Shown: piece by piece, positions 36,701-46,583 of the stretch
Numbering within the stretch: the first letter of the stretch is position 1
Layout: the number at the start of each line of letters is the position of its first letter
Source: Armillaria gallica
Lineage: Eukaryota; Basidiomycota; Agaricomycetes; Agaricales; Physalacriaceae
Assembly (NCBI GenBank): GCA_037576215.1
Contig: JBANDB010000002.1
Span: forward strand, 3,720,001 to 3,784,000
Direction of reading: 5' to 3'
Length of the DNA stretch: 64,000 nt
Made by a program: the position numbers and the translations under genes
Notes under the pieces: generated by a model
Seen by the model: the letters and a program-made list of their open reading frames with translations, nothing else
Database searches by the model: none
Told to the model about the DNA's origin: nothing

Positions 36701-38727
36701 GCTCGCCCATTTTATCTTCGCCTCGGGAAAGTGAAGAGACCCCAAAGGCGAGGAAGGTTGTTCCTGCATCAGATACAAGCGACGACTTGTCCCCCATTTC
36801 TCCGCCATTACTCTCACATAGTAATAGCAACATCATGTCATCGCCTCCTGATCCACTGTCCCCAACTCCCGACCCTTCATCTTCACTGAGTGAGTATCCG
36901 GCTCATTCTATATCTTCGACATCCTCCATATCGTCATCCCACTACTCCTCAGCTGACGCATCCAGACCCCAAGGCCCTATTGTCCTGGAACAATTGGATG
37001 AGAATTTGGCTCGGGGCTCGCGAAGTCCTATGTGGGCTGGTGCTATCGAGGAGCCTGCCCGCAAACTCCTCATATCATCCCCTGTTCTACAGGTGGTGAA
37101 CGCCAATACAGTCAAAGATCGTTTCCTTTTCCTGTTCAATGACATTCTCGTCATTGCCAAGCCAGTCATACAGGATGAAGACATTGACAGGCCTACCGTC
37201 GACAAGACCTTTACGGTCAAGAATGTCGTTATGCTGCAACAACTCCGTTTCAGCGGCGATCGGACAGAAACTCAATCGAAGTCTAGTTATGCTGTACCTC
37301 CCAGGAACCCCATCCTTCGGACATTCATCCATCAATTCAGCAAGGACCCCGACCAGGCGATTTCTAATCTATTTTCCAAATCGGGAATACCCGACGACCC
37401 TATTTTCCTAGGCCAGTTGCTTTTTAGAACGATGGAGCTTGACCGGAAACAGCTTGGCGAATATTTGTCGCGGAGGACATCAAAGTTTGTGCTGAAAAGC
37501 TTCCTCGACAGCTTTGGGTTTGTGGGTTTGAGGCTGGACAGGGCACTTAGGGCGTTTCTTTTCTCCATAAATGTCACGTCTAGACCCAGCCTTGACTATC
37601 TTGCCGACGCTTTCGCAATTCGGTGGTACGAGGCCAATGCTGCCATCGTTGCATACGACAGAGATCTCGCGCAAAGCTTCGTCCGGGCAATCATTCAAAT
37701 GAATGACATTATACATGGGGGGATTTCACAAGAACCTGAGCCTACAGCACCTCTTCGCCACCAAGTCAGTTGCCGCGAGTTCATCGAAGCCTTCCGACGC
37801 GTTGATATACGTTGTCTCGTATCTGATGAGGTCCTGAGACAAGTTTTTGACGCGACGATGCGGGAACACCTTTCCATGGCCCGTCCATCGATTTCGATGA
37901 ACTCTACGATTAACATCAAACGTCCACTACCAGCACGCTTGACGTATAGGCAGCAATCTGAGCCCGTTGTCCTTCGTCTACCTCAAGCCGACCCCAACTT
38001 GAGCCTTCATCTTTACGGGGAGGGGCTGGTCTTTGACCCGCCCGTCTTGACATTTGCCAAATCGTCTGAGGCCTCTTTTCGTGTGACGGGTGTCTCGCTT
38101 GGACCCAAAACGATGCTCATGTGCCGGTCGGGTGCGAACGCGCTGAGATACAGCGGCCTCCCGCTTAGCAACACTGTCATTGTGGAGCGAGCGTTCATGC
38201 GCAATACGTTCCAGGTCGCCTTTAGAAATCACCATGGACTCAAGAGGCGGTATATGTTCAGTGTGGACGACCCGGTGATAAAGCATAATTGGGTAGCAGA
38301 GTTGCGGAGACGGTGTGATGATGTCTCGTCTTCGCAGACGTCGGGGACTGGGACATTCCATTGGGCTGCGGAGGTGATGGCGTTTAGAGTGCTGCAGGAG
38401 ACGTTAGTGGGGCCTGCTGCCGGTCCTGCTGCCAAGATCCACAAGGCGATGGAAAAGCTGAGCGGGACGAGGAAGACGAAGCTGGACAGCATGCATGTCA
38501 GATCCAAGTCGCGTAGTCAAGTGTATCATCGACATGGGGCGGGCAGAAATGAGCTGGACCTGTCTAGCGGACAAATTAGCACCGATCCGACAGAGGGAGA
38601 TGCCAGCGGAGATGATCATCCCGTGTGGACGGGTCGTGATTTGGAGATGCAATGTCTGCAAAACAGCTCAATTGCGTTGGTGCTGTCGTATTTGCAGGTG
38701 GGAGCGCCTGCTCCAGGGGTATCATGA
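33787..38727 (+). CDS. Sec7-domain ARF guanine-nucleotide exchange factor with PH domain
   Basis: A roughly 1,600-residue protein of the fungal Syt1-like Sec7 group, expected to activate ARF-type GTPases on Golgi or endosomal membranes. Start ATG 33787 (MENGNAGVPDP). The first 900 residues are disordered, with R/S and P-rich blocks and many SPT/SPP sites. An intron beginning GTCAGTG at 35372 is clear. A second must lie between about 35504 and 35690, because the frame changes there; 35563-35609 or 35506-35609 both restore it. The Sec7 domain is at about 37340-37720: DQAISNLFSKSGIPDDP, LDRKQLGEYLSRRTSKFVLKSFLDSF, LDRALRAFLFSINV, LADAFAIRWYEAN. A PH-like strand set (RFLFLFNDILVIAKP) comes just before and a C-terminal PH domain (about 38100-38310) after it. 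The FRLPGE motif is not conserved (see findings). Confidence 0.82.
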
Positions 38728-39442
38728 CAGTGACGTGAGGAGATGTTTTTTTGTGAGTCTTCTGACCTTGAAGACGATTCGGGTGCTAACGCATATTGGT
38801 TAGACTTTAATCAAGTGCTCGTTCTTATTGAATCTATCCCAGGCTTTGTACGTTTTCTTTGATGTCTCCGCTCAGTATTATCGCTTTGCATGAATCTCCG
38901 CCCTTCGATTTCTTTGGTTGTCCCCCTCGTTTACTATTATTGATTTGGTTATGGCTTTTCTTTAATCTCTATGACTTTGCTTCTAACTAGGTATACAATT
39001 GTGGTTGTAGCGGCATTAACATGTGGAATCTGTTCTGATCTTAAATAAAGTAATCTATAATAGACGTCATGATAAAAAAAGACTGTATGAGAAGATGGAG
39101 CATGTGGAAATGAATTGTCATGAGGCAGATGGGATGAATTCGAAGATTCAGATCCAGGTAATGTGGCGGGTCGCTCTAGACTGCGCAGCCAATAAAGTTA
39201 GGGAAACATATATGGCGAATCCTTGTGGTTGATTGAAATGTGTCGCGACGTTCACCATGGCGAATGAAACAAAGGGCAAAACTATTCCGGAAGAAAAAAA
39301 AGGAGTGGAGTTTACTGGTATTTGCCAAAGTCGGTACGTTGATCAACAGCACTCAACCTAGACCTTTCTGCCTACATCCCTTTTCACATCCTATATTTTC
39401 TTGTCTCCATATTATTTAAATGCACCGATAGCGCCCCTTCAT
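38728..39442. other. Intergenic, tandem plus-strand genes
   Basis: 3' flank of the Sec7 gene and upstream region of casein kinase 2. A TATTTAAA-type AT box lies about 25 bp before the CK2 start (39413-39420). No gene is seen. Confidence 0.5.
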
Positions 39443-40830
39443 ATGGCTCGTGTATATGCAAGCGTCAACGCCACCCTGGGGAAGGGGTGGTATGATTACG
39501 GTGGGTCTGGCCTGCGCTGTCCAGGCCGTCACTGAAGATGACTCGCAGATAATTCCACGATTGAGTGGTCGCCGCCCGACCGGTATGAGATTGTGCGACG
39601 GATGGGTGGTGGAAAGTACTCCGAGGTCCGTCTTCACCCTCTGGCTCGCCGTTCCCAGCTTTTCAACCATTCCTCCCAGGTCTTCGAGGGCATCGATACA
39701 GCGAACAACGACGTGTGTGTCATCAAGGTCCTCAAGCCCGTTGCGAAGACAAAAGTGAAGCGGGAAATCAAGGTGCTTAGGAACCTTTCTGGGGGTCCGA
39801 ATGTGGTGGGGTTGATCGACGTCGTGCGGGACCGTGCGTTGCCTGGCTTTTTTTCTGTGTGTGTCACTGAATCGGTGGTACCAGCATCGGGGAAATACCA
39901 CAGTTTAATCATGGAGTATGTGGAGAATGTTGATTGGAAGGTGCTCATCGGACGCCTGGTAGAAGCAGACATCAAACTGTACATGTTCCAAATGCTCAAA
40001 GTACGTGACCCCGACTCTTGCGTCCGTCGCTTTTAGTGACGATCACGGTGATTGCAGGCGCTAGATTTTGTACACTCGCATGGGATCATGCATCGGGACG
40101 TCAAACCGGGAAACGTTATGATAGATCATCTAAATCGCAAGGTCAGTTACTGTCCTGCTTGCTGAAACGACGAACTGACGAGTTTCCGCAGCTACGCCTC
40201 ATTGACTGGGGTCTTGCCGAGTTCTATCACCCTGGCACAGATTACCATATCCGGGTCGGCTCGCGCTACTATAAATCGCCCGAATTGCTCGTGGGCTACC
40301 GCAAGTATGATTACAGCCTCGACCTTTGGAGTCTCGGATGCATGTTTGCATCGATGACCTTCCGGAGAGAGCATTTCTGGCGTGGCTCAGACAACAGCGA
40401 TCAGCTGCTCAGGATCCTAAAGACGCTTGGGACAGACAAGTTTGATCTGTACCTGCAGAAGTATGATATAAACTTTGAGACGGAGAACGACGCGCTGTTA
40501 GCGAGGTCGGTGCATGCCTTGCCTAATGAAACTGATGAGCTGACACGAACCGCAGTTACACGAAACGGGGCTGGACAGAGTATGTGACAAGCGAAACGCA
40601 GCACCTTGCGTCTGGGGAGGCGTTGGATCTATTGGATAAACTTCTACGATATGACCATGCTGAGCGCCTAACAGCCCATGAGGCCCAGGCCCATGTGTAC
40701 TTTAGTGAGTCCTTGGCTCTGCTTCTAGTCGACTCGCGTCTTACTCGTGCTTGTGCCAGATTCCGTGAGATTGGAGGCTCTTTCGACCAAGGGTGAACAT
40801 GTGAGCGATTCTGGCTTCTGTTCGACATGA
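39443..40830 (+). CDS. CKA1: Casein kinase 2 catalytic alpha subunit
   Basis: CK2 alpha is a constitutively active, acidophilic Ser/Thr kinase of nucleus and cytoplasm that works with beta subunits. The start ([16 protein letters not shown], 39443) matches the family's N-terminus. An intron from GTGGGT to CTCGCAG joins YDYD to [26 protein letters not shown]. Kinase motifs: [18 protein letters not shown] (catalytic Lys and the basic substrate-binding stretch), [31 protein letters not shown] (the CK2-specific DWG), [13 protein letters not shown], and [26 protein letters not shown] late intron beginning GTCGGT joins LLAS to [11 protein letters not shown]. The last exon, after an intron at about 40706-40763, ends SDSGFCST at TGA 40828-40830. 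Length is near the usual 340-380 residues. Confidence 0.92.
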
Positions 40831-41312
40831 TAGAGCCCCAGGCTGTGTTATTTATTGAGTGCGACTTATTGTTTATTGCCATTGGGACATAATAGCTGCA
40901 GCATGTACTATTCATACATTGTTATCGATACAAGTTGTGCACGGTAGAAGTCATTCGAAACGTGGGTAAGAATCATGTAAAAGCCGCCGGCAGGATCAAC
41001 GGAGATGGTGAACTCTGTGCCAAAGTAGAGCAAAAATAACTGAACGTGTAATTACCGGTAGCAAGTGAACAGAACAATGAAATGACCCCGCTATCTCATG
41101 ATTGGAGAAAGGCGTCAGATCGAAGTGCGTGTATACTATCGAAAAATCCATAGCTCTAGAGAACAAGCAAGCATTATCTATCGCTCCCACCCCTTATCAT
41201 GTCGGTAACAGCAAGGCGCGCATGAGGCATGCATGCAGTTTCAAGGCGCTATGATTGAAAGAGAATATATTAGCATACGCCATGCTTGAGCATCCATTCA
41301 AACAGCCCGACC
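40831..41312. other. Intergenic, tandem plus-strand genes
   Basis: 480 bp between CK2 alpha and the NFKBIL1-like gene. The minus-strand open frame that overlaps the CK2 end is a shadow. Nothing else is seen. Confidence 0.5.
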
Positions 41313-41906
41313 ATGGCAGACCAGCGGAAACACCGTTCGTATACCAACTCGAAGAGGAAGACCGAACCATGGCAGCCGATGGTGGAGACGTACATCTGGG
41401 TAGAGGAGCAGCGGTGGGCGACGGCGCAGTGGGTGTTTGAGCAGCAGATGAGGACGGTCTACGGCGCCAGTTTAGATGAGAAGCAGAGGGCCGCAGCAGA
41501 GAGGCGTCGGGCAGACGAGCATCGACACACCGTCGAGTCGATAATCGCAGGGAAAAGGAGTCGGAAATTCAGGTCGAAGGAACGACCGCTGAAGATGACA
41601 TGGGCAGACTACCAGGCGCGATGGCAGGCCATCCACTCGTCGTCGTCACCATTATCATTCTCCTCCATCCCATGGCCGCAGAAAATCCAGCCAACCACAC
41701 CATCCGACATATCTCCTAATGCGATCGCCAGTTTCATATTCGCATACCCCGGGACGCAGTCGCGCAAGGAGCGCATCCGTGCTGCCCAGCTGACGTGGCA
41801 TCCAGACCGATTTCAGAGGCTATTGGGCAGAATCGTGGAGGAGGACAGAGAGAAAATCAAGGAAGGAGCGGGAATCGTCGCAAGGGCGCTGAATGATTTG
41901 AAATAG
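41313..41906 (+). CDS. NFKBIL1-like protein with C-terminal HPD motif
   Basis: A single-exon gene of 197 residues. The N-terminal part is helical and charged (YIWVEEQRWATAQWVFEQQMRTVYG, EKQRAAAERRRADEHRH). The C-terminal part reads KMTWADYQARWQAI, then FAYPGTQSRKERIRAAQLTWHPDRFQRLLGRIVEEDREKI and ends GIVARALNDLK. This pattern is common in basidiomycetes and resembles the end of NF-kappa-B inhibitor-like protein 1, a splicing-associated protein in animals. WHPDRF contains the HPD tripeptide of J-domains, though a full J-domain is not visible. The role is unknown. The ATG at 41313 (MADQRKH) is used because the same frame upstream has no ATG. Confidence 0.78.
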   Translation: MADQRKHRSYTNSKRKTEPWQPMVETYIWVEEQRWATAQWVFEQQMRTVYGASLDEKQRAAAERRRADEHRHTVESIIAGKRSRKFRSKERPLKMTWADYQARWQAIHSSSSPLSFSSIPWPQKIQPTTPSDISPNAIASFIFAYPGTQSRKERIRAAQLTWHPDRFQRLLGRIVEEDREKIKEGAGIVARALNDLK

Positions 41907-41991
41907 GAAATAGGGGCTACTATTTACATATGTTTAGTTTCGAGGCCTTTTGCTTAGTAGTATTCCTGCCGCTGCTCGATAATTTATCATC

Positions 41992-42675
41992 ATGTTCCGT
42001 CTGACGCGTCTGCCTCTTCGTCGTTGTCTTCACACCGCAGCTGGCCCACGGACGCGCCAATTCTCACGGGCAGGTATTGCTCTTGGCGCGTCGGCCGTTG
42101 CTACTTATCTCGCATGGCAAACGACCTATGCACCATTGCTCTCGATGCGCCAGCAGGTGAGCCGCTCTCATGGATTTAAAAAAACGGCTAATTCAGTGGT
42201 TCCTCAGATGCTGTAATACCGGAAGATACAGAGAAACCACCGACACCTCCCGCAGAAGAGCCGCAGAGTGAAAGCAGTGGAGGCGGCGGAGGTGCTTACA
42301 ACCCAGAAACCGGCGAAATAAACTGGGACTGCCCATGTCTCGGTGGAATGGCGCATGGGCCTTGCGGGCAAGAGTTCCGTGACGCTTTTTCGTGCTTTGT
42401 GCACTCTGAAGACGAGCCAAAGGGTATCAACTGCGTTGAAAAGTTCCAGGCGATGCAAACCTGTTTCCGGGCTCACCCTGATGTATATGGGCCAGGTATT
42501 TCTTTGTTGTCCTCCCTCCGACCAGACTCTAATTTTCTTAGATATTATGGAAGATGATGAAGACGAGACGCCGGCTCCAGCATCCGCCGATGCACCATTA
42601 CCTGTTGCTCCAGCAGAGTCTGAACAGCAGCCTCAAAAAAAGAAAAGCAGTCAGCTTTCTGCTCCCCCGTCATAA
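41992..42675 (+). CDS. MIA40: Mitochondrial import oxidoreductase MIA40
   Basis: MIA40 oxidises and folds small Cys-rich proteins in the mitochondrial intermembrane space. The first exon gives a targeting sequence rich in Arg ([15 protein letters not shown]) and a membrane anchor ([16 protein letters not shown]). The second exon has an acidic linker, then [16 protein letters not shown] with the redox-active CPC, followed by two exact CX9C pairs ([11 protein letters not shown] and [11 protein letters not shown]). A third exon, after an intron at about 42494-42541, encodes an acidic, K-rich tail ending SAPPS. The join of exon 1 (ending CGCCAGCAG before GTGAGC, 42155) to exon 2 does not stay in frame with either visible AG acceptor; see findings. 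Outer limits and identity are secure. The 3' end converges on MCM2, 99 bp away. Confidence 0.88.
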
Positions 42676-42774
42676 TGCGGCCTCTTAGACTTCACCCCAC
42701 CACTCAGTTGGATAGCCATAATTAATACACATTTCACAAGCAAAACAGTTCGCAAATACTACAAGAAAGAAGGC

Positions 42775-45700
42775 TCAGTCCATCCTAAATCTCTTCTCGA
42801 TAACGTCCGGCCCATCATTCTCCTTGACCATCTTATATCCATTTGTAGAGAACAACTTTGACCGCAAGAAAGGAGTGATATCGAATATGTCGTGCTCCTT
42901 GGCCTACAAATAGTTGTCAGCTCATCTGAATTACGGAGGGACTTTCACTTACCCTTTCTTCCAAGTCCGTGAGCTTGACAGTGACGACCTCTGGCTGCTG
43001 GTGGCGCAACGACTGAAGGAACCGCACTTTGTCCTTCACTAGTTGACCCAACAAGAAGGCCAAGAGCTCTTCGTGATCTCGCGACTGGGTAAGGTATTTT
43101 CTAAAGCCCTGCGACAAGCCGTCAGCACCTTGCAGAGAGCCGCAGAGAAAAGTTGACTTACTCTTTGCAAAGTCTTCTTAATGCTCATCTTCTGTGCACT
43201 GACAAAGCTATTCACAGCCACCTCGATGGCTAAATCAATGTCGTCCGCCCTAACATACTCTCGAAGGGCCATCTTTGCGCTTGCTTCCGCCATTCGTATC
43301 ATGCTCTCCAAATGCCGAACGGTGATCGGGTAGGAACCGGTAGCCATCGACTCGCGACGCAGGTCCGCGAACAGCTTAGACAGTTTCTCTTGGTCCACGT
43401 CGAACAACTTGGGGCGTATTTTTTCTCTTGCATACATAATATACTTGCGGAGTATGTCTTGGGGTATGATCTATAGATGGAACGCAGTCAGACTCCAGAA
43501 GATTAGAAGTATGCATAGTCACCCACGTCTTCATCCAGAGTCGTTCCTACATCCATCTCATCCAACTCTTTCTCAAATTTGGGATGGCTCCTCAAATGAC
43601 TTCCCACCACGAACCTTGCCAGCAGCTCATCCATAACAGGGTCAACATTGTCCTTCACCACACACAGAACGTCGAACCGAGACAGAATTGGCTCTGTCAG
43701 CTCCACGTTCTGCTGGAAAGGAATCGTCGGGTTATAGCGCCCACGGATAGGATTGGCAGCAGCGATAATTGCACAGCGCGCCTGCAATGTTGTCACTATC
43801 CCCGCTTTCGCGATGGAGATAGACTGCTGCTCCATCGCCTCGTGAATGGATGTCCGGTCTGCGTCGTTCATCTTGTCGAACTCATCGATAAGACATGTCC
43901 CTTTGTCCGCTAACACCAAGGCACCGCCTTCCAGTGTCCATTCTCTGGTGACCGGATCCTTGCGTACGCTTGCTGTGAGACCGACGGCAGATGCACCCTG
44001 ACCCGTGGCAAAAACACTTCGATGCGCTGTTTTCTCCACGTACTTGAGGAACTGAGATTTTGCGGTACCTGGATCGCCGAGTAGGAGAACGTTGATGTCG
44101 CCACGAATTCGTAGTTTGTGATTGATATCTTTCGATACACCCCCGAAAAGGGAGAGCGCAATGGCCGTCTTGATGTCTTCGTGTCCGTATATGCTGGGAG
44201 CAATAGACTTTATGATCCTCTTGCGGATTCGCTCATCACGAGCAAGGGAACGCATGGCGCGTTCATCCTCTTCAGTGAGGCGGAAGGCCGCGAAGAGATC
44301 TTCCTTTTTGTTCACATGGTTGGCCTCAATGACGGTGGAGAAACGGGGAATCCGTTACGTGAGTTGAGGGATGCATCGAAGTTGTTGCGGTAAATACCAG
44401 TGACCTCCTACAAAGAGAGCTGAGGAAATTTGAGAGCGGGAACAATAGAGAATAGACCTACAATCTCCTCTCCGGGTTTAGCGCTATCAATGAGATCCCA
44501 CAGAAGGACAATTTCACGATGACGAGGAAGGCGACCAGCCGGCACAGATCCAGGGGATTCTTGCAATGTCATACGCTGGTAGTTTCTGTATACCGTCTAA
44601 GAGGTCGTTTAGCGCGCTTTGTGTAATATACAGAGAAAGTGCACATGCCTGTTCAGAGTTGACTTGGAATGGTCCCTTGCTCTCGCAAGCCGCACAGTAG
44701 CTAACCTTGACCTCCGTCGTTGCATCTTGGTAAAACGGCCCTAGGACGGCCCCACATTTTCGACAGTCAAATTTGACATACTTGAGCTGCGGGAATACAC
44801 CACTTCTACGGGTGACAACGCCAGAAATGCGAACAAGGTTGTTCAGGTTTGATCGACGAAGGTCGCGAAGAGAGGAACTCAATGGGAGATCGGCGATACG
44901 GACGTGCACCTCGGAGTGGATGCGTTCATAGGCCGGATAGTACACGAGGATGGCGGCGAGGGCGACTTCGTCAAAGATATTGAGCATGGAGGCAGGTGAA
45001 TTGGTGAGGAAGTAGGCCAGGATAGGCTTAGAATTGGCGAGGTGAAGATATGAAACTTCAAGAGATTCAGCATTGGCTGGAGAGCTAATCAGGGGACTGA
45101 TATGAAAGAGTTGAGAAGGAGGACATACTTTCTCCTAAGTTACGGATGCGCGCTCCATAGACGGATGAACCACTTTCGTCGACGTATGTCATGAGGAAAT
45201 GGCGGAAATGACGGATGATAGAACGTCTAACGCGTTCATTGGCGATCCATTCGACGATAGACTTGGCTTTGATGTCACTCAGTTGCTCTACAGGTAATTC
45301 CTGTGATTAAGGTGAGAAATGACAGATCAGGCAGAAAGAAGAAAAAACTAACGTCCTCAATACCATCCATATCGTCAGCATCCCTTCGCTCGTCGTACAC
45401 TCGTCGCGTGCGCCTCTTCATCCTGGACACGCCGAGGTCATCGTCAGACTCGTCTTCGGCATCCATATCGTCATCTAAAAGGAAGTCTGGGACACGGCTG
45501 CGTTGCGCTGCACGTGTGCCCTTCTTTCCGACGCGTTCCCTGCGGTCTCTGTGCGCCATCGCCAACTCGGCTTTCCGACGCGCCTCTGCAGATATCTCGT
45601 CTAGGTCTTCGTCATCGTCGATGCCAGCATCTGAATATTTGTCCAGGAGCTCATTTGCAGCATAATCTCTGTGAACTGTGGGTCAGAGAACGATCAGACG

Positions 45701-46019
45701 CGTGGCGGGGTGCAATAGCTTACTCCTCAAGGTTGTCAGCGAAAAGGTCCTCCCCATCCTCGTCATCCTCGTCGTCCTCTACGTCCCTGACGGCATCCCT
45801 ATCATCAAGACTGTCGTCTGTGTCCGAAAATGGCGCAGGCGGAGAGGAAGGGGGCAGAGACGACTGCGAAAGACGACGCTGGGGTGTCGCCTGTACCGGT
45901 GGCGACGATGCAGGATCAGCAGATGGCTCGCGTCTTCTTTTTGCGCGTCGAGGTGTCTGATTTTGAGACTAGAACATGTCAGAGGACTCGAACGTATCGG
46001 GAAATGAGCAGCGTACCAT
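42775..46019 (-). CDS. MCM2: Replicative helicase subunit MCM2
   Basis: MCM2 is part of the MCM2-7 hexamer that licenses origins and unwinds DNA in S phase. The N-terminus is acidic and basic in patches ([16 protein letters not shown], then long D/E runs), the histone-binding and kinase-target region. A C4 zinc finger follows: [13 protein letters not shown] and [12 protein letters not shown]. The AAA+ core has Walker [12 protein letters not shown], Walker [11 protein letters not shown], the sensor AANPIRGRY, and the arginine finger LSRFDVL. The C-terminal winged-helix end reads [18 protein letters not shown] and FRMD, typical of MCM2 rather than other MCMs. The first exon appears to be the ATG alone (46017-46019), joined by an intron from GTACGC to TTCTAG to SQNQTPRR at 45968. 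About eight introns in total. Confidence 0.95.
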
Positions 46020-46127
46020 GGTGGAGATGAGAAAGCAAAAGAAGACGCGACGCGCTTTCCACTTAGCGGAGTTTCAATCATATTTCCCACACTTTCCCCC
46101 CATTTCTCTGCTTAACTGGGTAAATCG
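46020..46127. promoter_or_regulatory. Divergent promoter with tandem ACGCG (MCB-like), MCM2 / small protein
   Basis: The 108 bp between the ATG of MCM2 (46019) and the ATG at 46128 contain ACGCGACGCG at 46045-46054. That is two head-to-tail copies of the ACGCG core recognised by MBF-type (Mbp1/Swi6 or Cdc10) factors. They lie 26-35 bp before the MCM2 start codon. Confidence 0.65.
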
Positions 46128-46468
46128 ATGGCTAATTGGTTGAAGTCCATGGCACAAGCCGAAACCGCCAACAAGGGCGGATCCCAACCCTCGCGCTACA
46201 GCGTGTTTGAGCGCTCGGTGGCGAAGTACATGAGTAAATACAAAAGCTATTGGGTAAGGCAAAAAGCTATACAAAGTAGTTTTACACGGCGGGTGGGCAG
46301 GCGAAAAATACAATTGACGAAGCTCTGGCGATGGCGATAGCGTTCACTATTAGTACAAGGTATCATATCAAGGTGGAGGAACACCTCTGGCGAGACGACG
46401 ACGCCCAGAGGCGGAGAAACGAATACGCGTACTTGCTTACCAATTACCCTTGCATAAAGTTCCTTTAA
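46128..46468 (+). CDS. Small protein of unknown function
   Basis: I do not recognise the family. The first exon encodes MANWLKSMAQAETANKGG, then RYSVFERSVAKYMSKYKSYW. It is followed by a second exon with AGGQAKNTIDEALAMAIAFT, ISTRYHIKVEEHLW, RRRNEYAYLLTNYPCIKFL and a TAA at 46466-46468. The second exon is clearly protein-like: amphipathic with a single weak hydrophobic stretch. The join is unclear. A strong donor GTAAGG at 46254 with acceptor TAG at 46279 keeps the frame but gives a 26-nt intron; donor GTGGCG (about 46217) gives 63 nt and also keeps the frame. The protein would be about 90-105 residues. Size and composition would suit a small mitochondrial protein, but this is a guess. Confidence 0.55.
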
Positions 46469-46583
46469 ACCCGATTATCGTATCCGAATTGCATGAAGCT
46501 TCTTACTCAGCAACGTGGTAGCTATATCAGGCGGACAAAAGTATGTCTTCGCGTGTAAAGAACCTGGATACCTTGCCACCACG

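Noticed and set aside
41992..42675. MIA40 as a pseudogene because the first junction is out of frame
   Set aside because: All redox and CX9C cysteines and the targeting sequence are intact and the gene is essential in yeast, so a splicing or sequence problem is more likely.
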